A stretch of 64,000 nt of DNA from 13-2-20CM-66-19 sp036273735 (lineage in GTDB: Bacteria > Pseudomonadota > Gammaproteobacteria > Steroidobacterales > Steroidobacteraceae). Position 1 is the stretch's first letter, and each line of letters begins with the position of its first letter. The position numbers and the translations under genes were made by a program. Location of the stretch: contig DASUHA010000151.1 of NCBI GenBank assembly GCA_036273735.1, positions 12,519 through 76,518 of the forward strand, read 5' to 3'. The notes below the pieces were generated by a model. The model was given only the letters and a program-made list of their open reading frames with translations. It made no database searches and had not been told where the DNA came from. Below, piece after piece: positions 8,371-16,789 of this stretch.

Positions 8371-11349
8371 TCAGCTCCTCAGTCGCTTGCCGTCCGGGTC
8401 GTAGAACACCGGATTCGTGACCTCCACCTCGAGATCGACATCGCCCCCCGAGAGCGGATCATGCGCCCGGATTCGCTCACCGATTCGCCCCCGTCCCCCA
8501 CTGAGGAACCCGAGCCCGATCCAGTGGCCGGCGATCGGCGAGAAGGTAGCCGAGCTGATGAATCCTTCGTCGTTCGCCAGGCTCGGCTGCGCACCGAGCC
8601 GCAGGAAATGGGCGCCCGCTCGCAGCCGCACCTCCGGCCTCGAGGGCTTCACGCCGATCAGCGCCGGGCGATCCGGCGCCGTGAGGCCCGGCCTGCCGGC
8701 CAGCACCCGGCCGATGTAATCCTTCTGTGTGGACATCATGCGCCCGAGTCCCAGGTCCTGCGCCGTCGTCGTGCCGTTGAGCTCCGCGCCCGCCACATGA
8801 CCCTTCTCGATACGCATTGTGCCGAGAGCCTCCATGCCGTAAGGCACTACCCCCAGCGGCTCACCTGCCGCCATGATGGCCCGCACCGCACCATCTCCCG
8901 AGCGCGCCGGCACTGCGAGCTCGTAGGCAAGCTCTCCTGAGAATGAGATGCGGAAGAGCCTCGCCGGCCGCCCCTGCCAGTGAAACTCCGCACAGGCGAG
9001 ATACGGCAAGGCCGCGTTCGATACATCGAGGCTGTCGCCGAGCAGCCGCTCCAGGAGCGCTCGAGCGCGCGGACCGGCCACGGCGAACTGCGCCCATTGC
9101 TCGCTCACCGAGGCAAGCTGGACATCGAGGTCGGGCCAGAGCACCTGACGCGCGTGCTCGAGGTGCTGAAGTACCCTGCTTGCATGTGCCGTCGTCGTCG
9201 AGCACACGAAGTGGCTGTGCGCGAAGCGCGCCACCGTCCCATCATCGAATACGATCCCGTCCTCACGCAGCATGATGCCATAGCGACTCTTGCCTACGGG
9301 CAGGCTCGCGATCGCGTTCGCGTAGATGCGATCGAGGAAAGCGGCTGCATCGGTGCCCTGCACATCGATTTTTCCCAACGTCGAGACGTCGCAGACGCCA
9401 ACACCATTGCGCACGCTCAACACCTCCCGTACCAGCGTGCGCTTCCAGTCCCGCTCGCCTTCGAGCGGAAACGCCTTCGCCCGCCGCCACTCGCCCAGAT
9501 CGACGAAGGTCGCGCCCCGACTCTCCGCCCATCGATGGCTCGGAGTGAGCCGCAGCGGCCTGAAGTGAGAGCCGCGGTGTGTCCCGGCGAGCGCGCCGAT
9601 GGCAACCGGCGTGTACGGCGGCCGGGAGGCGATCGTTCCCATGTCGGCGGGCGTGCGCCCCGTAAGGGTGGCAACCAGGGCCTGTCCGTTGAGAGCCGAT
9701 ATCTTTCCCTGGTCCGTACCCATTCCGAGGGTCGTGTACCGCTTGAGGAGCTCTGCTGAGTGAAAGCCTTCGCGCGCCGCGATGGCAATGTCATCGGTCG
9801 TGACGTCATGCTGGGGATCGACGAACGCTTTCCGGCGAAAACCATCCACCAGCCAGAGCGGCTTGCCGCCGACCAACTCGTCCGCGACGCACGGGGGGCC
9901 CTCGGGCGGCGCGTCGAATCCCGCGGTCTTCGCCGCATCGCGGCCAGCTTCGGCTCCCGTGTGCAGCGCACCTGCCAGAGAGAGATCACCGGCTGCCGCC
10001 CCAACGGCGACCATTCGGTGCGGCAGGTCGGCTGGTACGTACGCTCCGATCGCGTCGGACCATCGTGGTCGTCCCCCCAGGTGCGTAGACAACGCCACGT
10101 TCGGATTCCAGCCTCCCGCCACCGCTATGGCGTCCGTCGCGATGCGTATCGTGCGCCCGCGCTCATCGCGCACGTCGATCCCGGCAACTCCCTTCCTACC
10201 ACGAGTATCGAGAACCTGTGCACCCAGCATGACGCGCAGGCCGAGACGGCTCGCTCGATTCTCGAGCGCCGCCGAAATCTCGCGCCTCGCATCGACGACG
10301 ACAGGAACTTCAACATGGGCGTCGCAAAGATCAAAAGCCGTCTTCCAGCCGTCATCGCATGTCGTGAAGACTGCAGTCCGCTGCGCCGGCGTGACTCTGA
10401 AGCGATTGACATAGGTGCGCACGGCCGATGCGAGCATGACACCCGGCCGGTCATTGCCACCGAACACGATCGGGCGCTCGAGCGCGCCAGCGGCAAGCAC
10501 CGTCCGGCGAGCCACGATCTTCCACATTCGTTGTCGAGGCTGGTGATCGCCCGGCTCACGCAGATGGTCCGCCACGCGCTCGAGCGCACCGAACGTGTTG
10601 CCGTCATAGACCCCGAAAACCGTGGTGCGGGTCATGAGCCGGACCTCGGGGAGCGACGCCAGCTCATCGGCAACCTGCCGCGCCCAGAGCGCGCCCTCCT
10701 TGCCGTCGATGTCGTGCCGATCGCCATTCAGCCGTCCGCCGAGAAGAAAGTCCTCCTCGCAGAGGATCACCCGCGCGCCGGCCCTGCCGGCAGCGAGCGC
10801 GGCGGCAAGGCCCGCCGGTCCACCGCCTACGACCAACACATCGCAGAAGGCGTGCGCCTTCTCGTACCTGTCCGGATCGGCATCGATGCTGGCGCGGCCC
10901 AGCCCCGCGGCCCGCCGGATGGCCGGCTCGTAGACTCTCTCCCAGAAAGCCGCCGGCCACATGAAGGTCTTGTAGTAGAAGCCGGCGACGAAAACGGGAG
11001 ACAGCAGCGAGTTGACCGCCCCGACATCGAAGCCGAGCGACGGCCAGCAATTCTGACTGCGGGCTTCGAGGCCATCGAAGAGCTCCACGACGGTTGCCCG
11101 GGTGTTCGGCTCGCGGCGCGCGCCCGTGCGCAGCTCCACCAGCGCATTCGGCTCCTCCGAGCCGGCGGTCAGGATGCCCCGCGGCCTGTGGTATTTGAAC
11201 GAGCGGCCTACCAGCCTGACACCCGCTGCGAGCAACGCCGAAGCCAGGGTGTCACCCGGATGTCCGTTGTAGCGCTTGCCGTCGAACGTGAAGGAGACCG
11301 CGCGGTCGCGCCGGATGGCCCCCTCCCCGTCCAGCCGGTTGGACGTCAT
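8371..11349 (-). CDS. soxA: Sarcosine oxidase subunit alpha
   Basis: A 992-residue SoxA. In order it has an N-terminal ferredoxin-like region (VSFTFDGKRYNGHPGDTLASALLAAG), a Rossmann NAD/FAD-binding region with VVGGGPAGLAAALAAGRAGA, and a C-terminal GcvT-like folate domain ending LEVEVTNPVFYDPDGKRLRS. The longer open frame to 11451 reads through soxD; the ATG at 11349 overlaps the soxD stop by 4 bases and gives the family N-terminus. Alpha accepts electrons and channels the formaldehyde-level carbon to tetrahydrofolate. Gene order B-D-A-G matches the classical operon. Confidence 0.94.
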   Translation of the reverse strand: MTSNRLDGEGAIRRDRAVSFTFDGKRYNGHPGDTLASALLAAGVRLVGRSFKYHRPRGILTAGSEEPNALVELRTGARREPNTRATVVELFDGLEARSQNCWPSLGFDVGAVNSLLSPVFVAGFYYKTFMWPAAFWERVYEPAIRRAAGLGRASIDADPDRYEKAHAFCDVLVVGGGPAGLAAALAAGRAGARVILCEEDFLLGGRLNGDRHDIDGKEGALWARQVADELASLPEVRLMTRTTVFGVYDGNTFGALERVADHLREPGDHQPRQRMWKIVARRTVLAAGALERPIVFGGNDRPGVMLASAVRTYVNRFRVTPAQRTAVFTTCDDGWKTAFDLCDAHVEVPVVVDARREISAALENRASRLGLRVMLGAQVLDTRGRKGVAGIDVRDERGRTIRIATDAIAVAGGWNPNVALSTHLGGRPRWSDAIGAYVPADLPHRMVAVGAAAGDLSLAGALHTGAEAGRDAAKTAGFDAPPEGPPCVADELVGGKPLWLVDGFRRKAFVDPQHDVTTDDIAIAAREGFHSAELLKRYTTLGMGTDQGKISALNGQALVATLTGRTPADMGTIASRPPYTPVAIGALAGTHRGSHFRPLRLTPSHRWAESRGATFVDLGEWRRAKAFPLEGERDWKRTLVREVLSVRNGVGVCDVSTLGKIDVQGTDAAAFLDRIYANAIASLPVGKSRYGIMLREDGIVFDDGTVARFAHSHFVCSTTTAHASRVLQHLEHARQVLWPDLDVQLASVSEQWAQFAVAGPRARALLERLLGDSLDVSNAALPYLACAEFHWQGRPARLFRISFSGELAYELAVPARSGDGAVRAIMAAGEPLGVVPYGMEALGTMRIEKGHVAGAELNGTTTAQDLGLGRMMSTQKDYIGRVLAGRPGLTAPDRPALIGVKPSRPEVRLRAGAHFLRLGAQPSLANDEGFISSATFSPIAGHWIGLGFLSGGRGRIGERIRAHDPLSGGDVDLEVEVTNPVFYDPDGKRLRS

Positions 11350-11615
11350 GAGCGTGGCGTCTCGCTTGCGAGTTGCACCGCGAGGATCGCGTGAGTACGT
11401 GTGTCGCGAGTGACCCGCAGCCACGAGAGACAACCGGCGGCGTGAAGCCATAACTCCTGATGTGGTCCCGCCGGGTTGTCACGCAGATACACGGCTTCAT
11501 GGAAGCGGTCGGCGGCGTCCGCCGCATCCGGGGACGGGCGCCGGAACGCGGCATCGCCCAGATAGGTGAACTCGCCGACATCCCGCTCCCCGCAAAAAGG
11601 ACATTCGATGCGCAT
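11346..11615 (-). CDS. soxD: Sarcosine oxidase subunit delta
   Basis: An 89-residue zinc-binding SoxD. It has the Cys-x2-Cys of IECPFCGERDVGEFTYLG and a distal HAAGCLSW with His and Cys ligands, then the family RDTRTHAI. The frame opens at 11660 but homology starts at the Met at 11615, 7 bases after the soxB stop. Overlaps soxA by 4 bases. Structural zinc subunit of the heterotetramer. Confidence 0.92.
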   Translation of the reverse strand: MRIECPFCGERDVGEFTYLGDAAFRRPSPDAADAADRFHEAVYLRDNPAGPHQELWLHAAGCLSWLRVTRDTRTHAILAVQLASETPRS

Positions 11616-11622
11616 CGTGGCT

Positions 11623-12873
11623 TCAGTGCAGGTTGGGCTGCGCCCCCTGCCCCTTCTCATCGAGCAGGTGACCCGTCGCGAAGCGATCGAGGCGATAGGC
11701 TCGCGCCACCTCGTGGGGCTCGTCCCGCGCGAGCAGGTGAGCGAAGCAGTAGCCGGATGCCGGGGTAGCCTTGAAGCCGCCGTAACACCACCCGCCGTTC
11801 AGATAGAGTCCTGCGATCGGCGTGCGGTCGATGATCGGCGAGCCGTCCATCGACATGTCCATGATGCCTCCCCAGGAGCGCAGCACGCGTACCCTGCCGA
11901 TCGCGGGCATCAGTGCCATGCCGCTCTCGCACACGTCCTCGACGGTGGGGAGATTGCCGCGCTGCGCGTAAGAGTTGTAGCCGTCGATGTTGCCGCCAAA
12001 GACGAGTCCCCCTTTGTCCGACTGGCTGACGTAGAAATGACCCGCGCCGTAGGTCACCACACACGGAATGCGCGGCTTGATGGCTTCCGACACGAAGGCC
12101 TGCAGCACATGGCTCTCGATGGGCAGACGCAATCCTGCCATCCTGGCGACGGTCGAAGTGTTGCCTGCGACCGCGAGCCCAACCCTGCGCGCCCTGATGT
12201 CGCCGCGCGAGGTCCTCACCCCGACAGCCCTGCCGCGTTCCCAAAGAAAGCCGGTCACCTCGCAGTTCTGGACGATGTCCACACCGCGGCCGCTCGCCGC
12301 ACGCGCGTAGCCCCAGACCACTGCGTCATGCCGCGCGGTGCCGCCGCGCGGTTGCAGCAGTCCTCCCTGAATCGGGAAGCGCGCGTTGTCGAAATCGAGG
12401 AAAGGCAGCATTCGCCTGACATCGCCGGCATCCAGTAACTCGGCATCGACTCCGTGCATCCGCATCGCATTGCCCCGTCGCACGTAGGAGTCGCGTTGCG
12501 CATCCGAGTGGTACAGGTTCAATACCCCTCTCTGACTCACCATGGTGTTGTAATTGAGGTCCTGCTCGAGCCCTTCCCAGAGCTTCATCGAGAGCTCGTA
12601 GAACGGGTTGTTCCCGGCCAGGAGGTAATTCGAGCGGATGATCGTCGTGTTGCGTCCCGCATTGCCGAGACCGATCCAGCCCTTCTCGAGCACCGCCACA
12701 TCGGTGATGCCGTGCACTTTCGCCAGATAGTGCGCGGTCGCAAGACCGTGTCCGCCGCCGCCAACGATGATCACGTCGTAGGCAGGCTTGGGTGTCGCAT
12801 CGCGCCACGCCGGCTCCCATCCCCGGTGTCCCGCGAAGGCCTGGCGCAGCAGGCTGAAGATCGAATACCGCAT
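11623..12873 (-). CDS. soxB: Sarcosine oxidase subunit beta
   Basis: A 416-residue FAD enzyme of the DAO family with the dinucleotide motif VIIVGGGGHGLATAHYLAKVHG. The family stretch GNAGRNTTIIRSNYLL and the GGTARHDAVVWGYARAA region are intact; the His of the latter lies where studied SoxB proteins attach FMN covalently. The Met at 12873 begins the canonical N-terminus (MRYSIFSLLRQAF); the 150 codons further upstream in the open frame are antisense shadow of the preceding gene. It lies 17 bases after the serine hydrolase stop and 7 before soxD. Confidence 0.94.
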   Translation of the reverse strand: MRYSIFSLLRQAFAGHRGWEPAWRDATPKPAYDVIIVGGGGHGLATAHYLAKVHGITDVAVLEKGWIGLGNAGRNTTIIRSNYLLAGNNPFYELSMKLWEGLEQDLNYNTMVSQRGVLNLYHSDAQRDSYVRRGNAMRMHGVDAELLDAGDVRRMLPFLDFDNARFPIQGGLLQPRGGTARHDAVVWGYARAASGRGVDIVQNCEVTGFLWERGRAVGVRTSRGDIRARRVGLAVAGNTSTVARMAGLRLPIESHVLQAFVSEAIKPRIPCVVTYGAGHFYVSQSDKGGLVFGGNIDGYNSYAQRGNLPTVEDVCESGMALMPAIGRVRVLRSWGGIMDMSMDGSPIIDRTPIAGLYLNGGWCYGGFKATPASGYCFAHLLARDEPHEVARAYRLDRFATGHLLDEKGQGAQPNLH

Positions 12874-12890
12874 GGCTGAGTCGCGGCTCC

Positions 12891-14615
12891 TCAGAGAGGC
12901 GACAAGCGATCGACCGCGCGGATCGTCTCCAGCTCGGCGCCAGAGACTGCGGCTTCCCCGGCGGGCAGGTACGCCGCCTTGGCGATGCGGATCGAGACGA
13001 GCGAGCTCGGATACAGGATCACCTCGCTCTCCCCCGCGCCCCACATCGTCGGCAGGTAGTGCCGCCGGCCGCTCCTCGCCACATAGGGCGTGAAATGAAA
13101 GCCCATTTTGTACAGTGCCCCCGTATCGGAACCTGATGCCGCAGCCGTCCCACTGCCCAGCGAGGCGTCGCCGCTCTGCGCGAGCGCCTGCCGTGCACTC
13201 AGCAGCTCCTCGGTCAAGCCTCGATGCAGGATCTGCCGCGACCCCGCCGCCCCGAGATTCTGATAGAGGATCGCGATCTTGCCCAGGTCGTCCAGGGTCG
13301 GATAGTAACCCGCGCTGAGCCACACGATGCCACGTCTGCCTCCCGCCTCACGAGTCCTCACGGCGGGAGCCTGTGCGATGCCGATCGGCGCGAGCACTTC
13401 GCTCTCCAACATATCCCAGAGGTCGGCCTGCGAGCCGCGCACCGACTTGAGGAAGCGGTCGATGGCCGCTCCCAGGACGTAGAAGTCCTGATCGCGGTAG
13501 CGGACGACCGTCCCCGGCTCCCAGGGGTAAGGGCGGAGGCTCCGCGCCATCTGCCGCACTTTGGCAGCGTGAGAGCGTGCCGTGTACCAGGCATCGTAAT
13601 CTCCGTCGAGATAGCCGTCCCGAGGGTCGTTGGGATGCGTCTGCATCGAGCCCGTGCCGCCGAACCCGCTCGCCATGTTGGCGGCATCGATGAAGCGGAT
13701 GCTGCGATACTTGGCATCGAGGCCCGCGACGTAATCGCCAATCTTCAGGTTGAGCACATAGGGCCCAAAGACTTGCGCGAGCCGAAGCAGCGCCAGCGGT
13801 GCACCGATGCTCTTCATCACCGAGCGGACCCCGAAGCGCATCTCGAGCGGATAGGGATAGTTGCCGCAAGGTGTCGGCACATCCTGGTAGTAGAGGGTGC
13901 CGTCGCGGATCAGCGCGGCCTGCAGGCGCCACTTCTCATGCACCGGCCCGCCAAACCCCGCGAGAGTTCCGGGCGGAAGGCCGCCGACGAGATCTTTCCA
14001 CGGCTGGTGCGGCAGGCGGCGCGCGAGCTCAGCCCGGCCCTCCTCGCGCTGCGTTGTCGCATCCACGATGCCGGCATCGCTCCATTGCGCCCGGGCCGCT
14101 CCCCATGCGATGAAATGCCGTTGGAGCCGATACGGCGAGGTCTGCTGCACGAATTGAAACTCTAGCCGTCCCACCCGCCCCTGCCGGTAGCGGAACATGG
14201 CGAGGCCCTGATGCGCGTGGTTTTCCAGGTCGCTGACGAGCATCAATGGAAATGCGGCCCGTGCCCAGCTGCCATCCTGCGGGGACCGCCAAACGCGGCC
14301 GAATTGCGGAATGACACACCAGTAGCTCGGTGCTCTTCCCGCACCTCGCTCCGCCACCATGCGGCCGCGCTGCAGGGGGATGAGAATGTCGCCAAGCGTG
14401 ACGAACGCCAGTGTGATGCCGGGAAAGAGCCGCGCATCGCGACCCTCGAGCCGTGGATGCTCCAGATCCGGATCGGTCTGCATACGCACAGGCGCGATCC
14501 GCAGAGTGCCACAGAGCTCCGGCGCCGCGCCCGCCCCGGCCTCGGGGGTGAAGGCGGAGTTCGGGAGCGGCGACTGCGGCCGGCCGCGGGCGGTCATTGC
14601 AGCCCTGCCCAGCAT
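12891..14615 (-). CDS. Serine hydrolase, class C beta-lactamase-like fold
   Basis: A 574-residue protein (568 if begun at the second Met, 14597). The second half resembles penicillin-binding/beta-lactamase family serine hydrolases: a Ser-x-x-Lys tetrad (RSVMKSI, around residue 265), an FIDAANMASGFGG segment and VVRYRDQDFYVLGAAIDRFL in the region of the second motif. The first 230 residues do not match a family I can name and no clear signal peptide is visible. It is the first gene of the sox operon, 17 bases before soxB, and is divergent from the GlxA-like regulator. A role in hydrolysing an ester or amide of the amine substrate is possible but speculative. Confidence 0.7.
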   Translation of the reverse strand: MLGRAAMTARGRPQSPLPNSAFTPEAGAGAAPELCGTLRIAPVRMQTDPDLEHPRLEGRDARLFPGITLAFVTLGDILIPLQRGRMVAERGAGRAPSYWCVIPQFGRVWRSPQDGSWARAAFPLMLVSDLENHAHQGLAMFRYRQGRVGRLEFQFVQQTSPYRLQRHFIAWGAARAQWSDAGIVDATTQREEGRAELARRLPHQPWKDLVGGLPPGTLAGFGGPVHEKWRLQAALIRDGTLYYQDVPTPCGNYPYPLEMRFGVRSVMKSIGAPLALLRLAQVFGPYVLNLKIGDYVAGLDAKYRSIRFIDAANMASGFGGTGSMQTHPNDPRDGYLDGDYDAWYTARSHAAKVRQMARSLRPYPWEPGTVVRYRDQDFYVLGAAIDRFLKSVRGSQADLWDMLESEVLAPIGIAQAPAVRTREAGGRRGIVWLSAGYYPTLDDLGKIAILYQNLGAAGSRQILHRGLTEELLSARQALAQSGDASLGSGTAAASGSDTGALYKMGFHFTPYVARSGRRHYLPTMWGAGESEVILYPSSLVSIRIAKAAYLPAGEAAVSGAELETIRAVDRLSPL

Positions 14616-14665
14616 GCTACATTAGCGCTGCGGCCCGGCATCGCACCTGCCGGGAAGGAGGCGCG

Positions 14666-15664
14666 ATGGCGCTCAGATCCTCGGATAAGCCTTATCGGAT
14701 AGCATTCTTCCTCGTTCCCCGTTTCTCGATGATGGCGTTCGCGGCCGGCATCGAGCCGCTGCGATCCGCCAACCGATTGAGCGGCACGCGGCTTTTCGAA
14801 TGGCATCTCGTCTCGGCGGACGGCAGCCCCGTCGAGGCGAGCAACGGCATCTCCGTTGCGACCCAGGGCCCGCTCGCCCAACTCGACAAGATCGACATGA
14901 TCATCGTGTGCGCCGGTCTCGAGGCGCCCGAGGTCGAGCGCAACATCAAACTCCACCACCAGCTGCGGCGACTCGCACGTCACGGCGCGATCATCGGCGC
15001 CATCAGCAGCGGCTCGTTCCTTCTTGCGGAGACGGGACTCCTCGCCGGACGGCGCTGCACGGTCCATTGGGAGTACCTCGAGGCCTTCCGGGCGCGGTAT
15101 CCGGAGCTCGACGTCACCGAGGACCTCTACGTCATCGATCGCAACGTGTTCACCTGTTCCGGCGGGACCGCGGCCCTCGACATGATGGTGCATTTCGTCA
15201 GCCAGGTAGCCGGTACCCGCCTCGCCCTGGGTGTTGCCGAGCAGTTCATCCATCCGCAGGTGCGGACGCAGGAGGAGCAACAGCGCCTCGATCTCCATGC
15301 ACGCTATCGCATCGAGAACCCGAAGCTCATCCAGGTGATCTCGCTCATGGAGCAGACGCTCGATGAGCCGATGGAGCTGCGGGAAATGGCACGACGCGCC
15401 GACATCTCGGTCCGTCAGGTCGAGCGGTTGTTCCGCGAGCAGCTCGGCTCCTCGCCCAAGGCTTTCTATCTCGATCTGCGCCTCGCCAAGGCGCGGACGC
15501 TGTTGCGCCGGACGTTGGGCTCGCTGCGCACGATCGCGCTGGAATGCGGCTTCGGCTCGCCTTCTCATTTCTGCCACGCATACAAGCGCCGGTACGGTAT
15601 CCCACCCACACACGAGCGCCGGTCATTCACCGGCGCTGACGGCGCTGGGCAGCCATCCCTGTAG
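14666..15664 (+). CDS. GlxA/GbdR-like regulator (DJ-1/PfpI domain plus AraC helix-turn-helix)
   Basis: A 332-residue regulator. The N-terminal DJ-1/PfpI-like domain has the nucleophile position changed to Ser (GAISSGSFLLAETGLL). The C-terminal AraC DNA-binding domain includes ELREMARRADISVRQVERLFREQLGSSPKAFYLDLRL and ALECGFGSPSHFCHAYKRRYG. This architecture is that of GbdR and CdhR, the activators of glycine-betaine and carnitine catabolism in Pseudomonas, including gbcA and soxBDAG targets. The ATG at 14666 has a good ribosome site (GGAAGGAG). Its position between the sox operon and the Rieske/oxidoreductase genes supports the same job; glycine betaine or dimethylglycine as effector is inference. 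Confidence 0.87.
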   Translation: MALRSSDKPYRIAFFLVPRFSMMAFAAGIEPLRSANRLSGTRLFEWHLVSADGSPVEASNGISVATQGPLAQLDKIDMIIVCAGLEAPEVERNIKLHHQLRRLARHGAIIGAISSGSFLLAETGLLAGRRCTVHWEYLEAFRARYPELDVTEDLYVIDRNVFTCSGGTAALDMMVHFVSQVAGTRLALGVAEQFIHPQVRTQEEQQRLDLHARYRIENPKLIQVISLMEQTLDEPMELREMARRADISVRQVERLFREQLGSSPKAFYLDLRLAKARTLLRRTLGSLRTIALECGFGSPSHFCHAYKRRYGIPPTHERRSFTGADGAGQPSL

Positions 15665-16789
15665 GGTCTGCCAGTCCGCTTCCAGGCTCGCAAAGCGGGC
15701 GAGCGTCAGAGTCGAGAGGTCGGCGAAGCTGCACGTCCCCGTCACGACGAGATCACGGATCGCCCGCCCGGCCGCGGGCGAGAGCCCGAATCCCACGCTC
15801 GAAAGCGTCGCAATCGTCAGGTTCTCCACTGCTGCATGACGGTCGATGATGGGCCGTCCGTCGGGCGTATTCTCGATGAATCCGGCCCAGCTGCGTATCA
15901 CGCGCGCATGCCCTGCCCTTGGCAGCAGCTCGCACAGCCGGCGGGCGATGCTGCCCTGCAGCGGAGTAGAGTAAGGGCGCGTGCACCCCACCTCCGTGGC
16001 TTCGATCCATTCATGGGGACCGCCCCCGTAGGCGAGATTGCCCCGCAGGGTCTGCCGACCATAGAGGCCGTGACCATCAACGCCACCCAGCCTCATGAGC
16101 GGCAGCGGCTCCGTCACGATCATCTCGGCGCGGGCGCTCATCATCGGTACCGTCACTCCCAGGAGGGAAGCCAGCTCTCCGGTTGCAGGCCCAGCGGCGA
16201 TGACGAGATGATCGCAGGCAAAGATGCCGCGAGGGGTCCTGACACCCACCACTCGGTTGGCGCGCCTGTCGAAACCCAACGCGGGCGTGTGCTGCAGGAG
16301 CCGCCCCCCACAGTCGCGCATGGCCCAGGCGTAGGCCTGAAGCGTGCGATGCGGGTTCGCGTGTCCGCCGAAATGAAAAAAGTATCCGCCGAAGACGTTT
16401 TCTCCCGCAAGAGGCACGAGCTCGCGGACCTGCTTGGGATCCAACACCTCGGATCGGAAACCCTGCCGGGCGCCGTTGTCGAGCGCCTGCCGGTAGAGCT
16501 CGAACTGCCGCTCATCGAGCGCAATGCGGATCCGCTCGGACCGGAATTCCGTCGGGTACCCGAGCAGCTCGTCCATCTGAGGCCACAACCGCTGCTCTTC
16601 CCGGAAGAGCGGGCTGTGATGATGCGAGCAGCCGCCCCCATTGCGCCCGGAGGCGCCCCAGCCTGCCGCGCCCGCCTCGATGACGAGGGTGTCGATCCCG
16701 TCGCGCGCGAGCCACCATCCGGCGCTCAATCCGGTGACGCCCCCGCCGATGATCACGACCGCAGCGCCGGCGCCGCCGCGCGCGCTCAT
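15623..16789 (-). CDS. FAD-dependent amine oxidoreductase, DAO family (HcnC/OoxB-like)
   Basis: A 388-residue DAO-type flavoprotein with VVIIGGGVTGLSAGWWLARDG and the GWGASGRNGGGCSHHHSPLF stretch typical of glycine-oxidase/HcnC relatives. The C-terminal FIENTPDGRPIIDR and FGLSPAAGRAIRDLV are also present. Its ATG overlaps the stop of the next upstream gene by 4 bases. Together they resemble the beta and alpha subunits of octopine/nopaline oxidase, hydrogen cyanide synthase and D-hydroxyproline dehydrogenase. Its 3' end overlaps the convergent regulator by 42 bp. It could demethylate a secondary or tertiary N-methyl amine such as dimethylglycine; substrate is not readable. Confidence 0.85.
   Translation of the reverse strand: MSARGGAGAAVVIIGGGVTGLSAGWWLARDGIDTLVIEAGAAGWGASGRNGGGCSHHHSPLFREEQRLWPQMDELLGYPTEFRSERIRIALDERQFELYRQALDNGARQGFRSEVLDPKQVRELVPLAGENVFGGYFFHFGGHANPHRTLQAYAWAMRDCGGRLLQHTPALGFDRRANRVVGVRTPRGIFACDHLVIAAGPATGELASLLGVTVPMMSARAEMIVTEPLPLMRLGGVDGHGLYGRQTLRGNLAYGGGPHEWIEATEVGCTRPYSTPLQGSIARRLCELLPRAGHARVIRSWAGFIENTPDGRPIIDRHAAVENLTIATLSSVGFGLSPAAGRAIRDLVVTGTCSFADLSTLTLARFASLEADWQTLQGWLPSAVSAGE

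Noticed and set aside
9760..11394. 544-codon plus-strand open frame opposite soxA
   Set aside because: Antisense shadow; the minus-strand reading is an unmistakable SoxA.
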